Shown: piece after piece, positions 35,561 through 47,861 of the stretch
How the letters are laid out: every line of letters starts with the position of its first letter
Numbering within the stretch: position 1 is the stretch's first letter
From: Crambe crambe
Lineage: Eukaryota > Porifera > Demospongiae > Poecilosclerida > Crambeidae
Assembly (NCBI GenBank): GCA_963924555.1
Contig: OZ004585.1
Coordinates: forward strand, 3,919,488-3,983,487
Reading direction: 5' to 3'
DNA length: 64,000 nucleotides
The notes under the pieces: generated by a model
Database searches by the model: none
The model's input: the letters and a program-made list of their open reading frames with translations, nothing else
Told to the model about the DNA's origin: nothing
Translations under genes and position numbers: made by a program

Positions 35561-38500
35561 CTAACTTTCATCTTGCTTCCTTATGATAGTAGTCAGTTGC
35601 TTTCTTGTAACTAATAATATTATGACAATGATAATTAGTGGGATTGAAATTCCTGTAATAAATCCAATGACTATCCCAGCAATACCACCAGGGGAAATTC
35701 CTACTCTTGGACCTGCATGGGGAAAAATTTCCAGAAGTATTACAGCCTTGATAGTTCTTTGATCTTTGATAAGTTCTTGCTCATTGTAAACTACGTAGGT
35801 ATACCTGTGGTAGTCATTGCCAAGGTTGTAGTGAAGGTTGTAGCAGTGAAGGTATCTTTTGTAAAAAGAAACAGTTAAGGTGTTAAGGTAATAAATATCT
35901 ACTGAATTACCTTGACAATAATTCTATAGTGATTGTGCCTACTAATTCAATGGGAACTTTTCTGTATTATATGTTATTGATCCACACAATAATTATTAAC
36001 TCACTTCACCCAATTAGGGCACACCATTATTTTTAACTCCGGGTTATTATCATTTATAGCAAGTATCACTGTTAGAATTATTAGTGGTTACTATTATTAG
36101 CCTGAGGGCTGTGTTTTTGGGTGAAAAAATCTCGTAATACTTGCTTAAAGCAAGTATCTACTACCTTTAGTAAAATAATAGTGTCCTTAAGATAGTTATC
36201 ATACCATTAGTTGGGAGTTCATCTGAGAGTGTTATATCATAACGTCGCATCAGCATTCCTCTTTCATTGCCATCATTTTCAAATTCCACCATAATGTTAT
36301 ATATTCCCTCATCAGAAGCATTGAAGTTCAGGAGCACTAATTTGATGTCATATTTACATAGGGTGATATCAGATCCAGTGCAATTTTGCTGCTGCTCTAC
36401 TCTGAACTTCTTATAATTCGAACATAGTCGGTTGGAGTAATCTGTTAAATTAGAACAGAGGTACATTTGTTCTCGATCCTTTCTGACTGTTAGTGTTCTG
36501 ATTTTTTTAACGGCTTTGCAAAATCCACCATCAACAAATTCTATTCTGGTGTCTATTGACACATCATCATTAGCCATAGCAATAAGCTGCGTAACTGAAG
36601 GACATTCTTCAAATTCACCAGGGCAAGAAGTAAAAACGGGTCGTCCTACATAAACATAATGATTCTGGGATGTCATAACAATGATGTGATATGAATTAGG
36701 AATTAGTGAGAAACTATTAGCTACTATGATTGTTTTCCGAGCCCATGAGGGAGCTAGTTATTCGCTGGAGCTATTCTTAGCTATACACACATTCATATAT
36801 TTAACTAACAGGAAGTAATCAGTGAAACTTCTCTAGATACTAGCTCAAAAAATTCTTTTCACAACCGACATTTCGGCTTGGTGAAACATTGGTTGTGAAG
36901 TGAAAAAAAAATTTTAAGCTAGTATCTACATAGCATATGCAGCTAGCTAACATAATCAGTGATGATTTGATTGCACAACTTATAATTCATGCCACAATGG
37001 TTATGGTACTTCAGTGAGCCAGCACAGACTCCCAGGTCATGACTCATTGATATTGTAGATCTAGGTCCATATTCCAAGCATAACTAGGGCAATGTGCAAC
37101 ATTTGAAAGCGAGCAAGTGAGCAAGTATTCCTATGGCTTTTAGCTAGAGTTGATAGGCTCCTAATAGCCAGGGGTGGTTCGGGTGGTTTGGTCGAACCAC
37201 CTTTTCAAAATGAATAAAATATTTTAAGTGCGAACACTATGCGCGTATGCATGTGCATGTATGTGTATTCCTGATCGATCGATCAATCGATCATAAACTC
37301 GAAGCGAGAAAGAAACGAAGAGAACGAGCCTCTTATTATTTTCATCCAGAAAATAACTCAGCCCTACTGAGCAGTTAGTGGCTTAGTGCTTGAGACTATG
37401 ACTATAAAGTATAAAGCATGGTAACTAAGTTCAACTTGTAAGTCTTGCTGTAAAAACTGTACAGGTAGCTAGCAGATTGTGAAGAAGTGGTACCATCTTC
37501 ATCATCTACTAATCTTCATACTTTCCCTGACTGTCTCATATAAACAATTGCAGCTGCTAGCTAAGTCATTGTTTAAAAACAGGGTGTGGTTAGAGGAAAG
37601 TGGGCATGGTCAGGCCAAAAATTTTTCCGTGCTAATGCGTGGATAATTTTAGAGAACTACACAGTACTAGGCTGTTAGTGCTTGCTATCAACACAGCATA
37701 ACCACAGCACAATTACTTGGATTAGCTAATTCACTTATCCCACAGCCTGGATAAAGGTGTCAGGATATCCAGGTGCAAAGAACTGACTACTACTGCATGG
37801 GGGCGTGGTTGATTTCTTGCATGTGTGATATAATCATTGATTTAGGCTATCCACAAAACCATGAAATTTTTATCCCTTGAAAAATCAACCTAATATAGTG
37901 TTCCTAAGTGCTTTGTGGTATATATGCTGCCTGGAAGCTGGAACACCAGGAACAGTAACTTACAATTTACACTCCTTATTCAATGGCAAAATATGAGCAC
38001 AAGTTGAAGCTAGCTAGCTAGGAAAGATCAGATGCATGCTAATTGAAATTGCTCACTCTGTCGCCATCGAAATATGATAACTAACTGGTCGGCTCAATCT
38101 CTCCCCCAAGCAGTGAAAGCACTGTATATGCTGTAAGCTCATCTACAATGATTTAATCAAATGTGATTTGCAAGGACATGGTAATTAGGATGCTAGGTCT
38201 GACTGAGATAAAGCACATTATGGTTGAGAATAAATAATTTATGGAGCTCTCAAAACTGAGCATTATTTTTGGGAGGATATGGAGCTAGCTACCAGAAAAG
38301 TGATTTTTTTCCCTTGTCATAATCAATGCTAATCAATGTCACTAAAATGTGACACATGTCTACAGTCTACATGTAATATTTTATGTAGACATGACTTTTG
38401 GCATGAATTATAGTGACATACATGTAGAATTCAATATTCCCAAGTGATATTTACTGCATGGAGTTCTTCCTAATGGTGTATGTGAGACATGCTATTTTTT

Positions 38501-39037
38501 CCTTGCTATATATATACATACCTCGTACAAACAAGCATAATGATGCTGGCTGTATAGTATTGATGTCCACTCCACAATGGTAGGTGCCTTCTGAAAAACC
38601 ATTGACTCTTTGTATTGTCAAAGTGTTCCCATTTTTGCGAAATGAATCATTCAAGGCAAGATGTGCACCTAAACAATCCAGAGAATTATTCCCATTTTCA
38701 TATCTCCGTACAAACCAGGATGAAGAAGATACATCAGGACTAGAGCACCGTGCAGTTACTTGTATGTTGTTGGAGAAAGGATCTACAACTGAGAAGATGA
38801 CAACATGCAGTTAATATAGTTAACATATGTGCAGGGTCATCCAACTAACTATTCTCCTTAACTCACTATGAGATGGAGAAGGATTGGTAATTTACGAGGG
38901 CCACTCTCCCAGGTTGGCTAAAAGCAATGGCCGCACGGCCATGGTACCAGGCCCGGTCACTCTCATCACCCGCCCCAAGTCAGCTCTGACCTGGGGCGCT
39001 AATGACTGTTGATTTGCAAAGGGGTTTTTGCCAGACA

Positions 39038-39069
<32 letters not shown>

Positions 39070-39239
39070 ACACACACACAGAAAGGGGGCGCTAAGGCGA
39101 GAGAGTGACCTCCTGCTGGGCCCAGTACTGAGTATAGGAGTTTGGGGAGTGTATATCTGCTCAGACATCCTCCAGTGGCACAAAGGCACTTTGTACCACA
39201 CTCCCCAATCAGTAGAGTCCTTCACCTGTACTCCCAGTA

Positions 39240-39320
<81 letters not shown>

Positions 39321-42300
39321 CCTTCTGCATTGAAGTCTGGTTATTGTAATGAATACATTAAAAGGAAGAATAGAGTGAACATTTTGTCCGGTGGATGGAG
39401 AAACCATTGCAGCGGTAGCTGTTGCAAGGAGTTTCCTGGTGTGCATATGTACAGTGAGAAAGCAGAAGATCGCCATCGGCCCAATGTCTGTATAAGGGAG
39501 TCACTCAGATCTGCCATTGCTGCAGTTGTGGCAGCACCAATACGGAAGCTGTGGCCACTATAACCTGAGTCGTCCACTCCGATGGCCCTAAGTGCAGTGC
39601 GGAGGGAACTAATCAGCCTGGACCTTGAGAGTGGGGAGCCATCTTTGAACAGAAACAAAGGGCCTGGACGATGGGCCAAGTACCCCAGCATGGATGTGAT
39701 GGGACATAACGGGGAACCCGTGGCACCTAAGTGGAGAGTAGTTCCGACACCAAAGGGATCATTCTTGCTGCGTTTAAGTAAGACTGTGATGCAAGATGGA
39801 GATGTGTGGGAGTCGACAGTGATATCATTGGGTGAGAGCATATCTGAGGAAAAAGCAGCTAAGGAGATACATGTGAATTCTCCAGAGCGCATGAACCCAA
39901 AGCCCAGGCAGAATGCAGCCCAAAGCATAACCCTGTCAAAGGTCAATGGCTCTCGTGACCACATCTTGTAGATGCTCTTCAACAGTTCCGGCGTAATGGG
40001 AAGACGTGTACGTTTCGGTCTGTATGGACCTTCCCTCCTGATACCTTTCAGAGCATAGTTCAAGCGAGGGTAGGGCACTTGGGCTGGGTCTGGAAGGAGG
40101 TGTCGGACTGCACTCAGGTAGGAGCGAATGGATTGGTAGCTGAGTGAGGATTCGAACAAGGATGCGACAAAACGAAGGAGGCGGGGTTCATCTACTGGCA
40201 GTGGGGTGAGGTTGTGTGTGGTGCAAAAGGAAAGATAACATCGCTTTCCTGACTCATAAGATGTTAATGTTGCTGTAGAAACGCCTCTATCAATGAGGAT
40301 GTGAACAATCTGGTCCAATTCAGTGAACCCCAGTCTGGCCTGGTGGCGATCAGCAACTCTGAGAGGGCGGGGGGAAGTGTCCACTGCTGCATTTGTGGAA
40401 TGAGGGAAGAGAAGAGGGGTAGGTTATTTCTAGATAGTGCATCAGCAGCTGTATTCAGCAACCCAGGTACATGCTCAGCTGAAAAATGGAATCAGAAATA
40501 AGCGCTATAGAAAGAGAAGCACTGCAGCAGATGCATCAGTTGTGGAGATTTGGCTGTCCTGGTATGAAGCACTGCTACCACTGCTGTATTATTGGAGTGA
40601 AAGCGGATATGCTGGCTCGCCCACCTATTCCCCCACAAGGCAGCTGCAGCTACTACTGGAACTAGCTCCTTCACAGAAATATCTATGTCCTCCCACTCTG
40701 CCGGCCATTGAGCTTGGAACCAGCCCAGCTGGTCAGACACAGCCCCTCAGCCAAAGGTTCCTGAGACACAAACTGCTGGCACAGGTAGCGGGAAGAACGA
40801 CGAACCGTTCCAATGTTGGAGAAAACACCTCCACCATGCCAGATCAGCTCTAGCGCCTGCAGTGAGACGTACGAAATGGTTTGGAGCTCGCACTACATGG
40901 AGCAAGTCGAAGAGGGAACGAAGGAAGGTGCGACCAGGGCGTATAATGGATGCAGCATGTGATAAGTGGCCCAGTAGGGATTCCAATTCCTTCTTTTTGC
41001 ATGCCCTCTTGCCTAGCCAGGTTGTGACTAATGCTTGCAGGCGCTGTAGCTTCTCCGTAGGTAGTCGTAGCTCAAATGACTGGGTATCTATCAAGATCCC
41101 CAGGAATGTAACCACAGTTGCTGGTCCCTCAGTTTTGTGGAATGCCACCAGATGTTGTAGGGTCCTTGATGCCTGATCGAGTAATTGCTGCCCTTCTTGC
41201 ATGTCTGGGGCTGCCATGAAGAGGAAGTCATCCAGGTAGTGGAGCTGGTATTGGACCCCAGCACAATGCAGAGCCCATGTGATCATATCTGCTACTGCCG
41301 AGAAAATCTTTGGAGCAGAGCGCAAACCAAAAGGCAGGGTACAATCCACATAAGTCTCCCCCTTCCAAGAAATTGCCAGCAGGTGTTGGTCTTGTGGGTG
41401 TATCGGGACAATTCGGTAAGCATTTCTCAGATCTATTTTTTCCAACTGTGTCCCCCTGCCGAGCTGGATTATAGTTCCCACTGCCTCATCTACTGAAGCA
41501 TACAGTAGGTGAGGAAGGATAGATCCGTAGAAATGCCATCATTAATACTGTGGCCCCTGGGAAAAGACAGGTCCACAATCATGCGAAACTTGTCAATTTG
41601 GTGGCCTTTCGGGACAAGGCCTACAGGGCTAATGTGAACGAGCTGCCCATCTATGGGCCCAATCAGTCTACCTGCTGCTTTCTCAGTCCCGATGAATTCC
41701 CGCACAGCCGAATTATTTGTTGCAGCTGAGAGGTGATTCCGAAAGGTCGCCCTCAAGGATTGACCCTCTCGATTGAACCCTATGCAAAAACCTTGGGAGA
41801 AACCGGCATGAATGTATGCTGCAAATTGGCGGTCAGGGTGTGCCAGCAAGGGCCCCATCCAATTATCCAAGCAGATCGGTGAGGGAGCAGGTGGCCACCA
41901 GATTGGGCAGGCAGTATCAACGCATTCCTCCAACCCCAATAGGTCATCGATGTAGGCGTATTTCCCAGACGTGATGTTGGCGGCCCGTAAGGAGATGTGG
42001 CTTGTGGGTGCTGTGGGGTGGCCTAAACCTAAGGAAAAATGTGATATACATGGCATCAACACTAAACACCATTCAGGGGGTATGGTTAAGCCGGCAGTGC
42101 ATCCAAATAATGATATAGCAAGTAAGCAAGCAATGCATTATAGAGGGCAAAATCAAATGAATCATATGTTAAGAATCAGTATACAGCTACTAATTGTTGA
42201 ACAGGCAGAAAGTCCAAGTACATTATTTCTGTAATGCTGGTGCAGGCTTGTGAGACTGACTATGTGCCTCTCGTTGGTACTCTATGGGTCCAGGAGGATT

Positions 42301-45300
42301 GGTGCAATCCCTGGCCATGTGACGAAGGGAGCAGATAGAACAAACATGACAAAATCTGCATGTATTGGGGTAGATGTAGGAGCCTTTATTCCAGGATGCG
42401 CATATGTCATAATGAGACCATGGCCTGGACCGAGTAGATTTCAGTTGGCTGGTGTGGACAATGGTTTTCCGTCCAGTGGCTGGAGGTTGCTCCAAATAGG
42501 CAAGGGCGCAATCCTCTGCCATATGATCTGGCTCCCGGCACAGGGTGCAGAGGCTACGCACCCCCACTGTATGGCCTGTGAGAGTTGCAGCTTGAATGCC
42601 TGAGTGCAGGGAGTTCCATGGAAGAGTGGGGTCAAAGGCAGCTTGTTGGCAGAAGACTTTATTGTAATCCAACCAGCTTTGTCCACCGTGACGCTGGGCC
42701 TCCCGGATGATGAGGCGAGCATATGCTAACATGTCCCGTGCGCCTGGGTCTGTCGATCTCATTGCCACATATGCGAGAAAGCAGTAAAGCCAGGACGGAA
42801 GTGTGGTCACATTGCGTAGACGAGGCCTCAGTACTCCCGGGAGCAATGGTGTTGGCTGGCTCTAACCGTTGAAGGAGGGAAATGTTGTCGGTCAATAATT
42901 CCCTCATCTCAACAAATTGCCCCGAAAAAACCTTTGCCACCAACTTATGTGGGAATGGTTCGGTGGCAGGTGACAATGCGAGTGCTGTGGGGGACGATAT
43001 TGAGCCAGGTTGGGTTGCAGACCAAGAAGGGGTAGAGAGAGCTGGGCTATGTCCACACATGGTAGCAGGCTGTGAGGCTGGAATAACTTGGTGTGAGCCT
43101 GAGATCAAAGAAGTGAGTGGCATGGCCCATGAAATGTTGGGGTAGCAACAACCTAATGGCTGATGGTGGTGGCAAGTAACCGAGAGATGGAAGACTGACC
43201 AGCTGGCCTGGAGGAAATCAACCAATAGAGCCCTAACATGCTGGTAAGCAACACACATAACATGTAGCTAAATCTAATAAGCTCATGTGCATGTATTTAA
43301 AAAAAAAGAAAGAAAAATGATGTTCAGCAATGTGGTGGGATATTGAAGTGTGAGATCAGCAATCTGCCTGCCAGTCAGCAGTGCAGTGGGAGCAAAGCCA
43401 AGCCACATGTCACAGCTACACTATAGCAATGGCAGTTGAAAATAGAGGTCGGAACTAATCAGCCTGGGAGGAGCTAATATTGTTAATTATAAAGTATGTG
43501 TGTCATGTGTAAATTCTTATCAAGTTTGTTTCACGTCTTGATTTGTGCAGTCATTGTAATCATTTGTTAGGTGTAAATTCTCTAGGTGCGGTTAGCTCTG
43601 GGTGTTTTAGAACTTAGCTAAATTGTATGTGTATTCAAATCTGTTTGCCTGGTGTCTCTCATCTATATTGAACAGCTGAATTGTTGGTCACAGAAGCCAA
43701 GCTATAGCTATAGCTGCCCATGCAGCAGCTACACTGTAGTTGACACGATGGCAGTTGTAGTTATTGAGACATGCCACTATAGCTGAGTTGAAGCTATTGG
43801 TCACGTGTAATGCAGGTAAAGTAATACACCCTAGCAGTGGCATGGAATTTAGTATGTTACCCGTGGCCACCAGTATACCAGCCGTCCACTACACCTTACT
43901 AGCAAGCAAGTAACTTGCAGGCATAGCCAACCCGGGAGATATAATAGTACATGCTGTGGCAATATGCAGCCAGCGGTAAAAGCCTGCAGTAAAAGCAGGG
44001 GCAAAAACATGTAGTGCTTCAAATGATAGTAGTGCCTGAGATCGCCTGCATCTTGCGCCATACTCGGAGGCCAACCGCGTCCAGTAGGCTCTCCATGGGC
44101 ATGAGGAGATAGGCTGGCTTGTAGGTGGAACTTCTGGACGACTTCTTGCCGAATGACGGGGTGATAGAGCATGGCCGCCAGGAGTAGCAGTCTCTCTGGG
44201 GACTCGAGTCGGCTGTCGTTGTTCTCTGCCTCGTCCTCTGCCTCTGGCGGTCTTAGGCATGGTGGTTGTAGCAAAACAGAACAAAGAAGCAGAATTGTCT
44301 TGAATATGGACACTCTGGCTGGTTGGCTAGTTAGATTCTCTGCTGAATACCAGGATTATGCACGCATAATTCTTAGGCGCGCGCATAATGGCCCTGGGGG
44401 GTGACCCTAACTTTATTTAAACTGTGGTTTAAATATCATACCATGCAATAACTAACATTTGCTGTTAAAAAATTCAATGTGTATGATTTTTGTGGGCTCA
44501 CACTTAAATTCTTGAAGGCGGGAGGGTGCTCAAAGCACCCTGCTCAAAGAGTGGGACCACATTAGCGTGTTAGGTCACCAATATGTGCACATAACAAGTT
44601 CTATAAGGGCTTAACATTCGGAGGGAAGACCATAACTACATGTGACCCTTAAAAGTAAGCGAATAAGGGTATATAAGGATGAAGATTTCAATTTTTGTCC
44701 ATATAGCTATCCAGCTAATGCCATTACACCATGTTACACTTGGGTAGCATATTATAGTGTTTTTTTTTTGTGGAGGAACTGGAATTTTACTTTTGTAGCT
44801 ATGTAGCTAGCAACTCTGCATTATCCCTACATAGAGAGAGCTACTGCTCTCTCTGATTTTCTTCTTTGCCACACAAGCTCCTTGTCCTCAAAGAATCTGC
44901 AATGTTGGTGCTATGCATTCAGTTAATAATCTTGTATCAGTTAGTGACACTTTGGATGGGCCAAGCTTCTTCATTGGTGACATATCATTTTATGTCCAAT
45001 AAAAGCCCGCTTATGTAGCAAGCATGACTGGCTTGAATACGACAATATTACCAAAAGGATAAAACCTGTTAGCTAGTTTTACTTTGTATGCTTTTTTTTT
45101 GCCTTAGCACCAAAATGCTGAGGTGCAGTGCTGGAGGAGACTAAGATCATGTCAATGGTCCATCCGTGATATGTTAGCTAATATCTACGCATTCCTGTGA
45201 CCTTTGTCAATAAACAGTTAATGATTGCCTCAGAAAGCATAGGGAGCTAGGAAACTAACATAAAAGTCATAAACAGCAAGAGTGATCGTCTAAAAGTGAT

Positions 45301-45643
45301 CGAACAAGAAAGCTTCGCAGGGTACAGAGGCTACAAAGTAAGCCAGTTAACAGTCATTAGCAAGAAAGCCAACAAAGTGCTCTGTTGGTAAATTAAATGG
45401 CTCATGTGATGAGCTAATCACCTTATTGTCAGTAGCTAGGTATGTATGAACATACATGAGTTCAACTGAACTTTTCTGCCCATGTTTTGCCATAATATTT
45501 TATGGGTATGGCACAGGTGTGCAAAAAAGTTATCATTATCACGACTTACTCCTTAATTCATTAGATCTACATATATCTCTAAGTCGGCATCCCTCAGTGA
45601 TAGAAAAAACAGCGATTTGAAATAGTAATAGCTGTACAATCAT
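35561..45643 (-). CDS. Gene F': short-tailed Ig-like membrane receptor, copy 2
   Basis: Paralogue of gene F. Exons are 45550-45643 (signal peptide MIVQLLLFQIAVFSITEG, then CRLRDICR), 38522-38788 (Ig-like, SSWFVRR, GTYHCGV), 36205-36664 (Ig-like), 35805-35855 (Thr-rich stalk) and 35561-35712 (helix GIAGIVIGFITGISIPLIII, tail as in F). The last three exons give 221 codons in frame, and the first two keep phase 1. As in F, a small exon between 36664 and 38522 is needed to join the phases. The first exon is strongly diverged from that of F but shares the DICR motif and a GTAAG donor. A DIRS-order retroelement sits in the intron between 38788 and 45550. Expression across that insertion cannot be judged from sequence. 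Confidence 0.7.
37835..38315. other. Copy-specific segment within duplicated block 2
   Basis: Not similar to its positional equivalent at 8270-9140; no exon or repeat recognised. Confidence 0.4.
39039..39079. repeat. Poly-C tract with short CA run
   Basis: About 31 consecutive C followed by five CA units. Its length is likely to be unreliable in the assembly. Confidence 0.9.
39242..39317. repeat. (CT)n microsatellite
   Basis: About 38 uninterrupted CT units. The Ser-Leu and Arg-Glu frames over it are artefacts. Confidence 0.95.
44765..44865 (+). mobile_element. 3' end of a stem-loop element (HINE-like family)
   Basis: GGAACTGGAATTTTACTTTTGTA, then TTATCCCTACAT, then a stem-loop AGAGAGAGC-TACT-GCTCTCTCT. 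The same order (GGAACTGGAATTTCACTTTTG, GTCATCCCTACA, AGAGAGTGC stem-loop) ends the element at 60.2 kb. A 5' partner was not found. Confidence 0.55.
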
Positions 45644-45741
45644 TTTCTTGCTTTCTCTGCCCTGAAAATAATATTAATATTTCAGTGATAAATAGCTAGC
45701 TACAATATGCAGTACAACCTAAGAGCTTTCAAAATCATGAT

Positions 45742-45929
45742 GTAAGGTAAAGCGGGGCTATTTCGAACGGCGGGTAATTCCGTATTGTTCAAATATCTGA
45801 GGCTTCTGAGCTCAATGTTGGAGGCTACTATATAGTAGAATAGAGATCATACGTAAGCTCGAGGAGTTTTGAAAATATTTGACCCTAAGCCCTAGCCCCA
45901 CCGTTCGAAATAGTCCCGCTTTGCCTTAC
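45742..45929. mobile_element. MITE with 33-bp terminal inverted repeats
   Basis: GTAAGGTAAAGCGGGGCTAT at the left and ATAGTCCCGCTTTGCCTTAC at the right; the inverse match continues through TTCGAACGG. The interior is 120 bases, non-coding. It lies about 100 bases upstream of the first F' exon. Confidence 0.7.
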
Positions 45930-47860
45930 TAGTTAGCTCAAGTCAGTGCTATTGTGTAAACTGCAAGTGATGAACTCCACCCAATAATTATTTCGAAGGA
46001 TACGCCCCCTTTCTGTACACTTCGTAGGATGACGAGCGATTAGAACATGACTAGCTAGCAACGCAACTAATTTATGCTGACCTGTTGAAAAAAAGAATTT
46101 TCTTTTCCCGAAATATGAGACCTCATAGGTAACGGTATAAATGTTTACACTCACTGCATTCGCCAGTTAAAAATTCAACTAGCTGTCCTCTTTGAAAAGG
46201 CGCCAAAATCATGCGCATGCGCAAACTTTTTGTATCAGCCATTAGCTAATATTAACAGCCATTAGCTCGCATTGTATCTGCTGGTATTGAGTTCAAACTA
46301 ATAATATGTTGCCTTGAATAGTTTCATGTGAATAAATGGAGGAAGACCAAGACAAGGATTAAGTTAACTAGTACTTGTGTATGAATTTGATTTAGGGGTA
46401 CATCTATGAATACTTTTAGCTACTGTGTCATCACTTTCTCTAGACAATCTGGTACATGAAACGTACAGTAAGCTCAAGGTCTATAATAGCTAAAAATTAT
46501 AGCTGAAAACTTACCCATTTTTATACTTTCAGTTGAGATACTTATGTCATCATTCGGCCTTATAGCTAGTCATCCCTTAATTTTTCTTTGCAAACTTTTT
46601 ACTGTGCATAACTTTCATTTTTATTAGCTACTTGTCTGGATACTTTTTTCCCCTCTCTTTCTCATTACTCAAGTGAGATGCTTCCTTTCACGGAAAAGAA
46701 TTTTCCTTTGCACCTTTCTTATTGAGATCAATTTCGTTGAATACTGATTAATTGTAGCTATGTTCCTGGCCTTTCTAAAGGATGTTTCTTGTATATTGTA
46801 GTTTTGTTCTTGGTTCATATTATTTTTTACTGCACAGTTATTGACTATAGCCACCACTGATAACAAACAAGCCTATCTTGTGGGGTAAAATTATCAAAAG
46901 AGATGCACAGAACCATGCTTAAAGTTAGTGAGTTAGTTATAAAATTATTGTCACTACGTAATATTTAGTTCACTCTTTTCTAGCTCTAAGTGTTTTAATG
47001 CACCTGCACGAGAATGATGCTATAATGCTCGAGGTGAATGTAATGCACGAGCCGAAGGCGAGTGCATTACATCACCGAGAGCATTATAGCATCATTCGAG
47101 TGCACCATGCATTAAAACACATGGAGCTAGAAAAGAGTGATCTAAACATTTTAGTGCTGGTCACATGACTTGTGACCAATCAAATTCCAGTTGGTCCTTA
47201 CAGAACCCTAGCCCTAGCCTAGCCCTAGCTAGCCCTGGTACCTAGCAAGCTCTGACACACTTTGGTTCAGTAAGAATGCTCTAATTTAATGATATTCAAA
47301 AAATAAATGAGGTAAATTCCTGAGGTTTTCCTGTTTGAAACCCAATGTAAAAAGTGAAATGCTAAAGTCTATAAAAGAAAACATTAAGACATATACTTAC
47401 TGTAAGCACTAGGGACTGAGGCTGGAAGGTCATAGTCCTAGTGGATCTTCCACTAGGCTCCTATGTACCTTCAGCACAGTTTCTCAAGTGTGCACTAAAT
47501 ATTTAGTGCACATGAAAGTGTGCTTTATGAGATTTAAAGCACACTTTTCAGAGAATCTGATTGGTCACAAGTCATGTGACCAGCACTAAGTAAGTATTAA
47601 GGAAACTCTTGCTTAAAGTCTCCAAGTCTGGAAACAATACACTAGGAACTATCTTCACTCATTCTGGTATAGCTATATTATTATTTTTTCTTTCATTATG
47701 GTACATGTGCCTATTACAAAGTTTATAGCAATCAAGCATACACACACACACAAAAAAAAAAAGACTACAAGCTTACTTATTAGCTACTGGTCAATGTTTG
47801 AAAATCAATGGCAACAGAAATGTGTTTAAGTTATACACTCAAGTGACTCCATAGCCTCTA
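45930..47860. other. Intergenic stretch between F' and gene C
   Basis: GGCGCCAAAA followed by ATGCGCATGCGCAA at about 46199-46225 resembles E2F and NRF1 sites and could be promoter sequence for F'. 46975-47140 is an inverted repeat (CTAGCTC..GTGTTTTAATGCA against TGCATTAAAACACATGGAGCTAG). 47495-47545 holds the short palindromes GTGCACTAAATATTTAGTGCAC and GTGTGCTTTA..TAAAGCACAC. No coding exon seen. Confidence 0.45.
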
Positions 47861-47861
47861 G

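Larger units (their letters stand above)
38890..44410 (-). mobile_element. DIRS-order (tyrosine recombinase) retroelement
   Basis: A GC-rich block inside an AT-rich host intron, read leftward. Parts in order are a basic N-terminal frame and a Gag-like frame with zinc-knuckle-type cysteines (about 42.2-44.3 kb), reverse transcriptase and RNase H (about 40.5-42.1 kb), and a tyrosine recombinase (about 39.3-40.5 kb) with the family signature HSFRIGAAT and LGRW. The recombinase in place of an integrase puts it in the DIRS order; the subgroup (DIRS or Ngaro type) is uncertain. It is a fossil, broken by a handful of changes, yet long frames survive, so it is probably fairly young. Both edges are approximate and terminal repeats were not resolved. 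It is inserted in an intron of gene F'. Confidence 0.8.

Noticed and set aside
39002-39349. Frames with long Pro, Ser-Leu or Arg-Glu runs
   Set aside because: They are translations of the poly-C and (CT)n tracts.
42250-43145. Plus-strand frames across the DIRS-order element
   Set aside because: They are antisense shadows of the minus-strand element frames.
46975-47140. Inverted repeat considered as a miRNA-type precursor
   Set aside because: The arms are too long and include AT-rich MITE-like ends. No transcription evidence, so kept only as a repeat.
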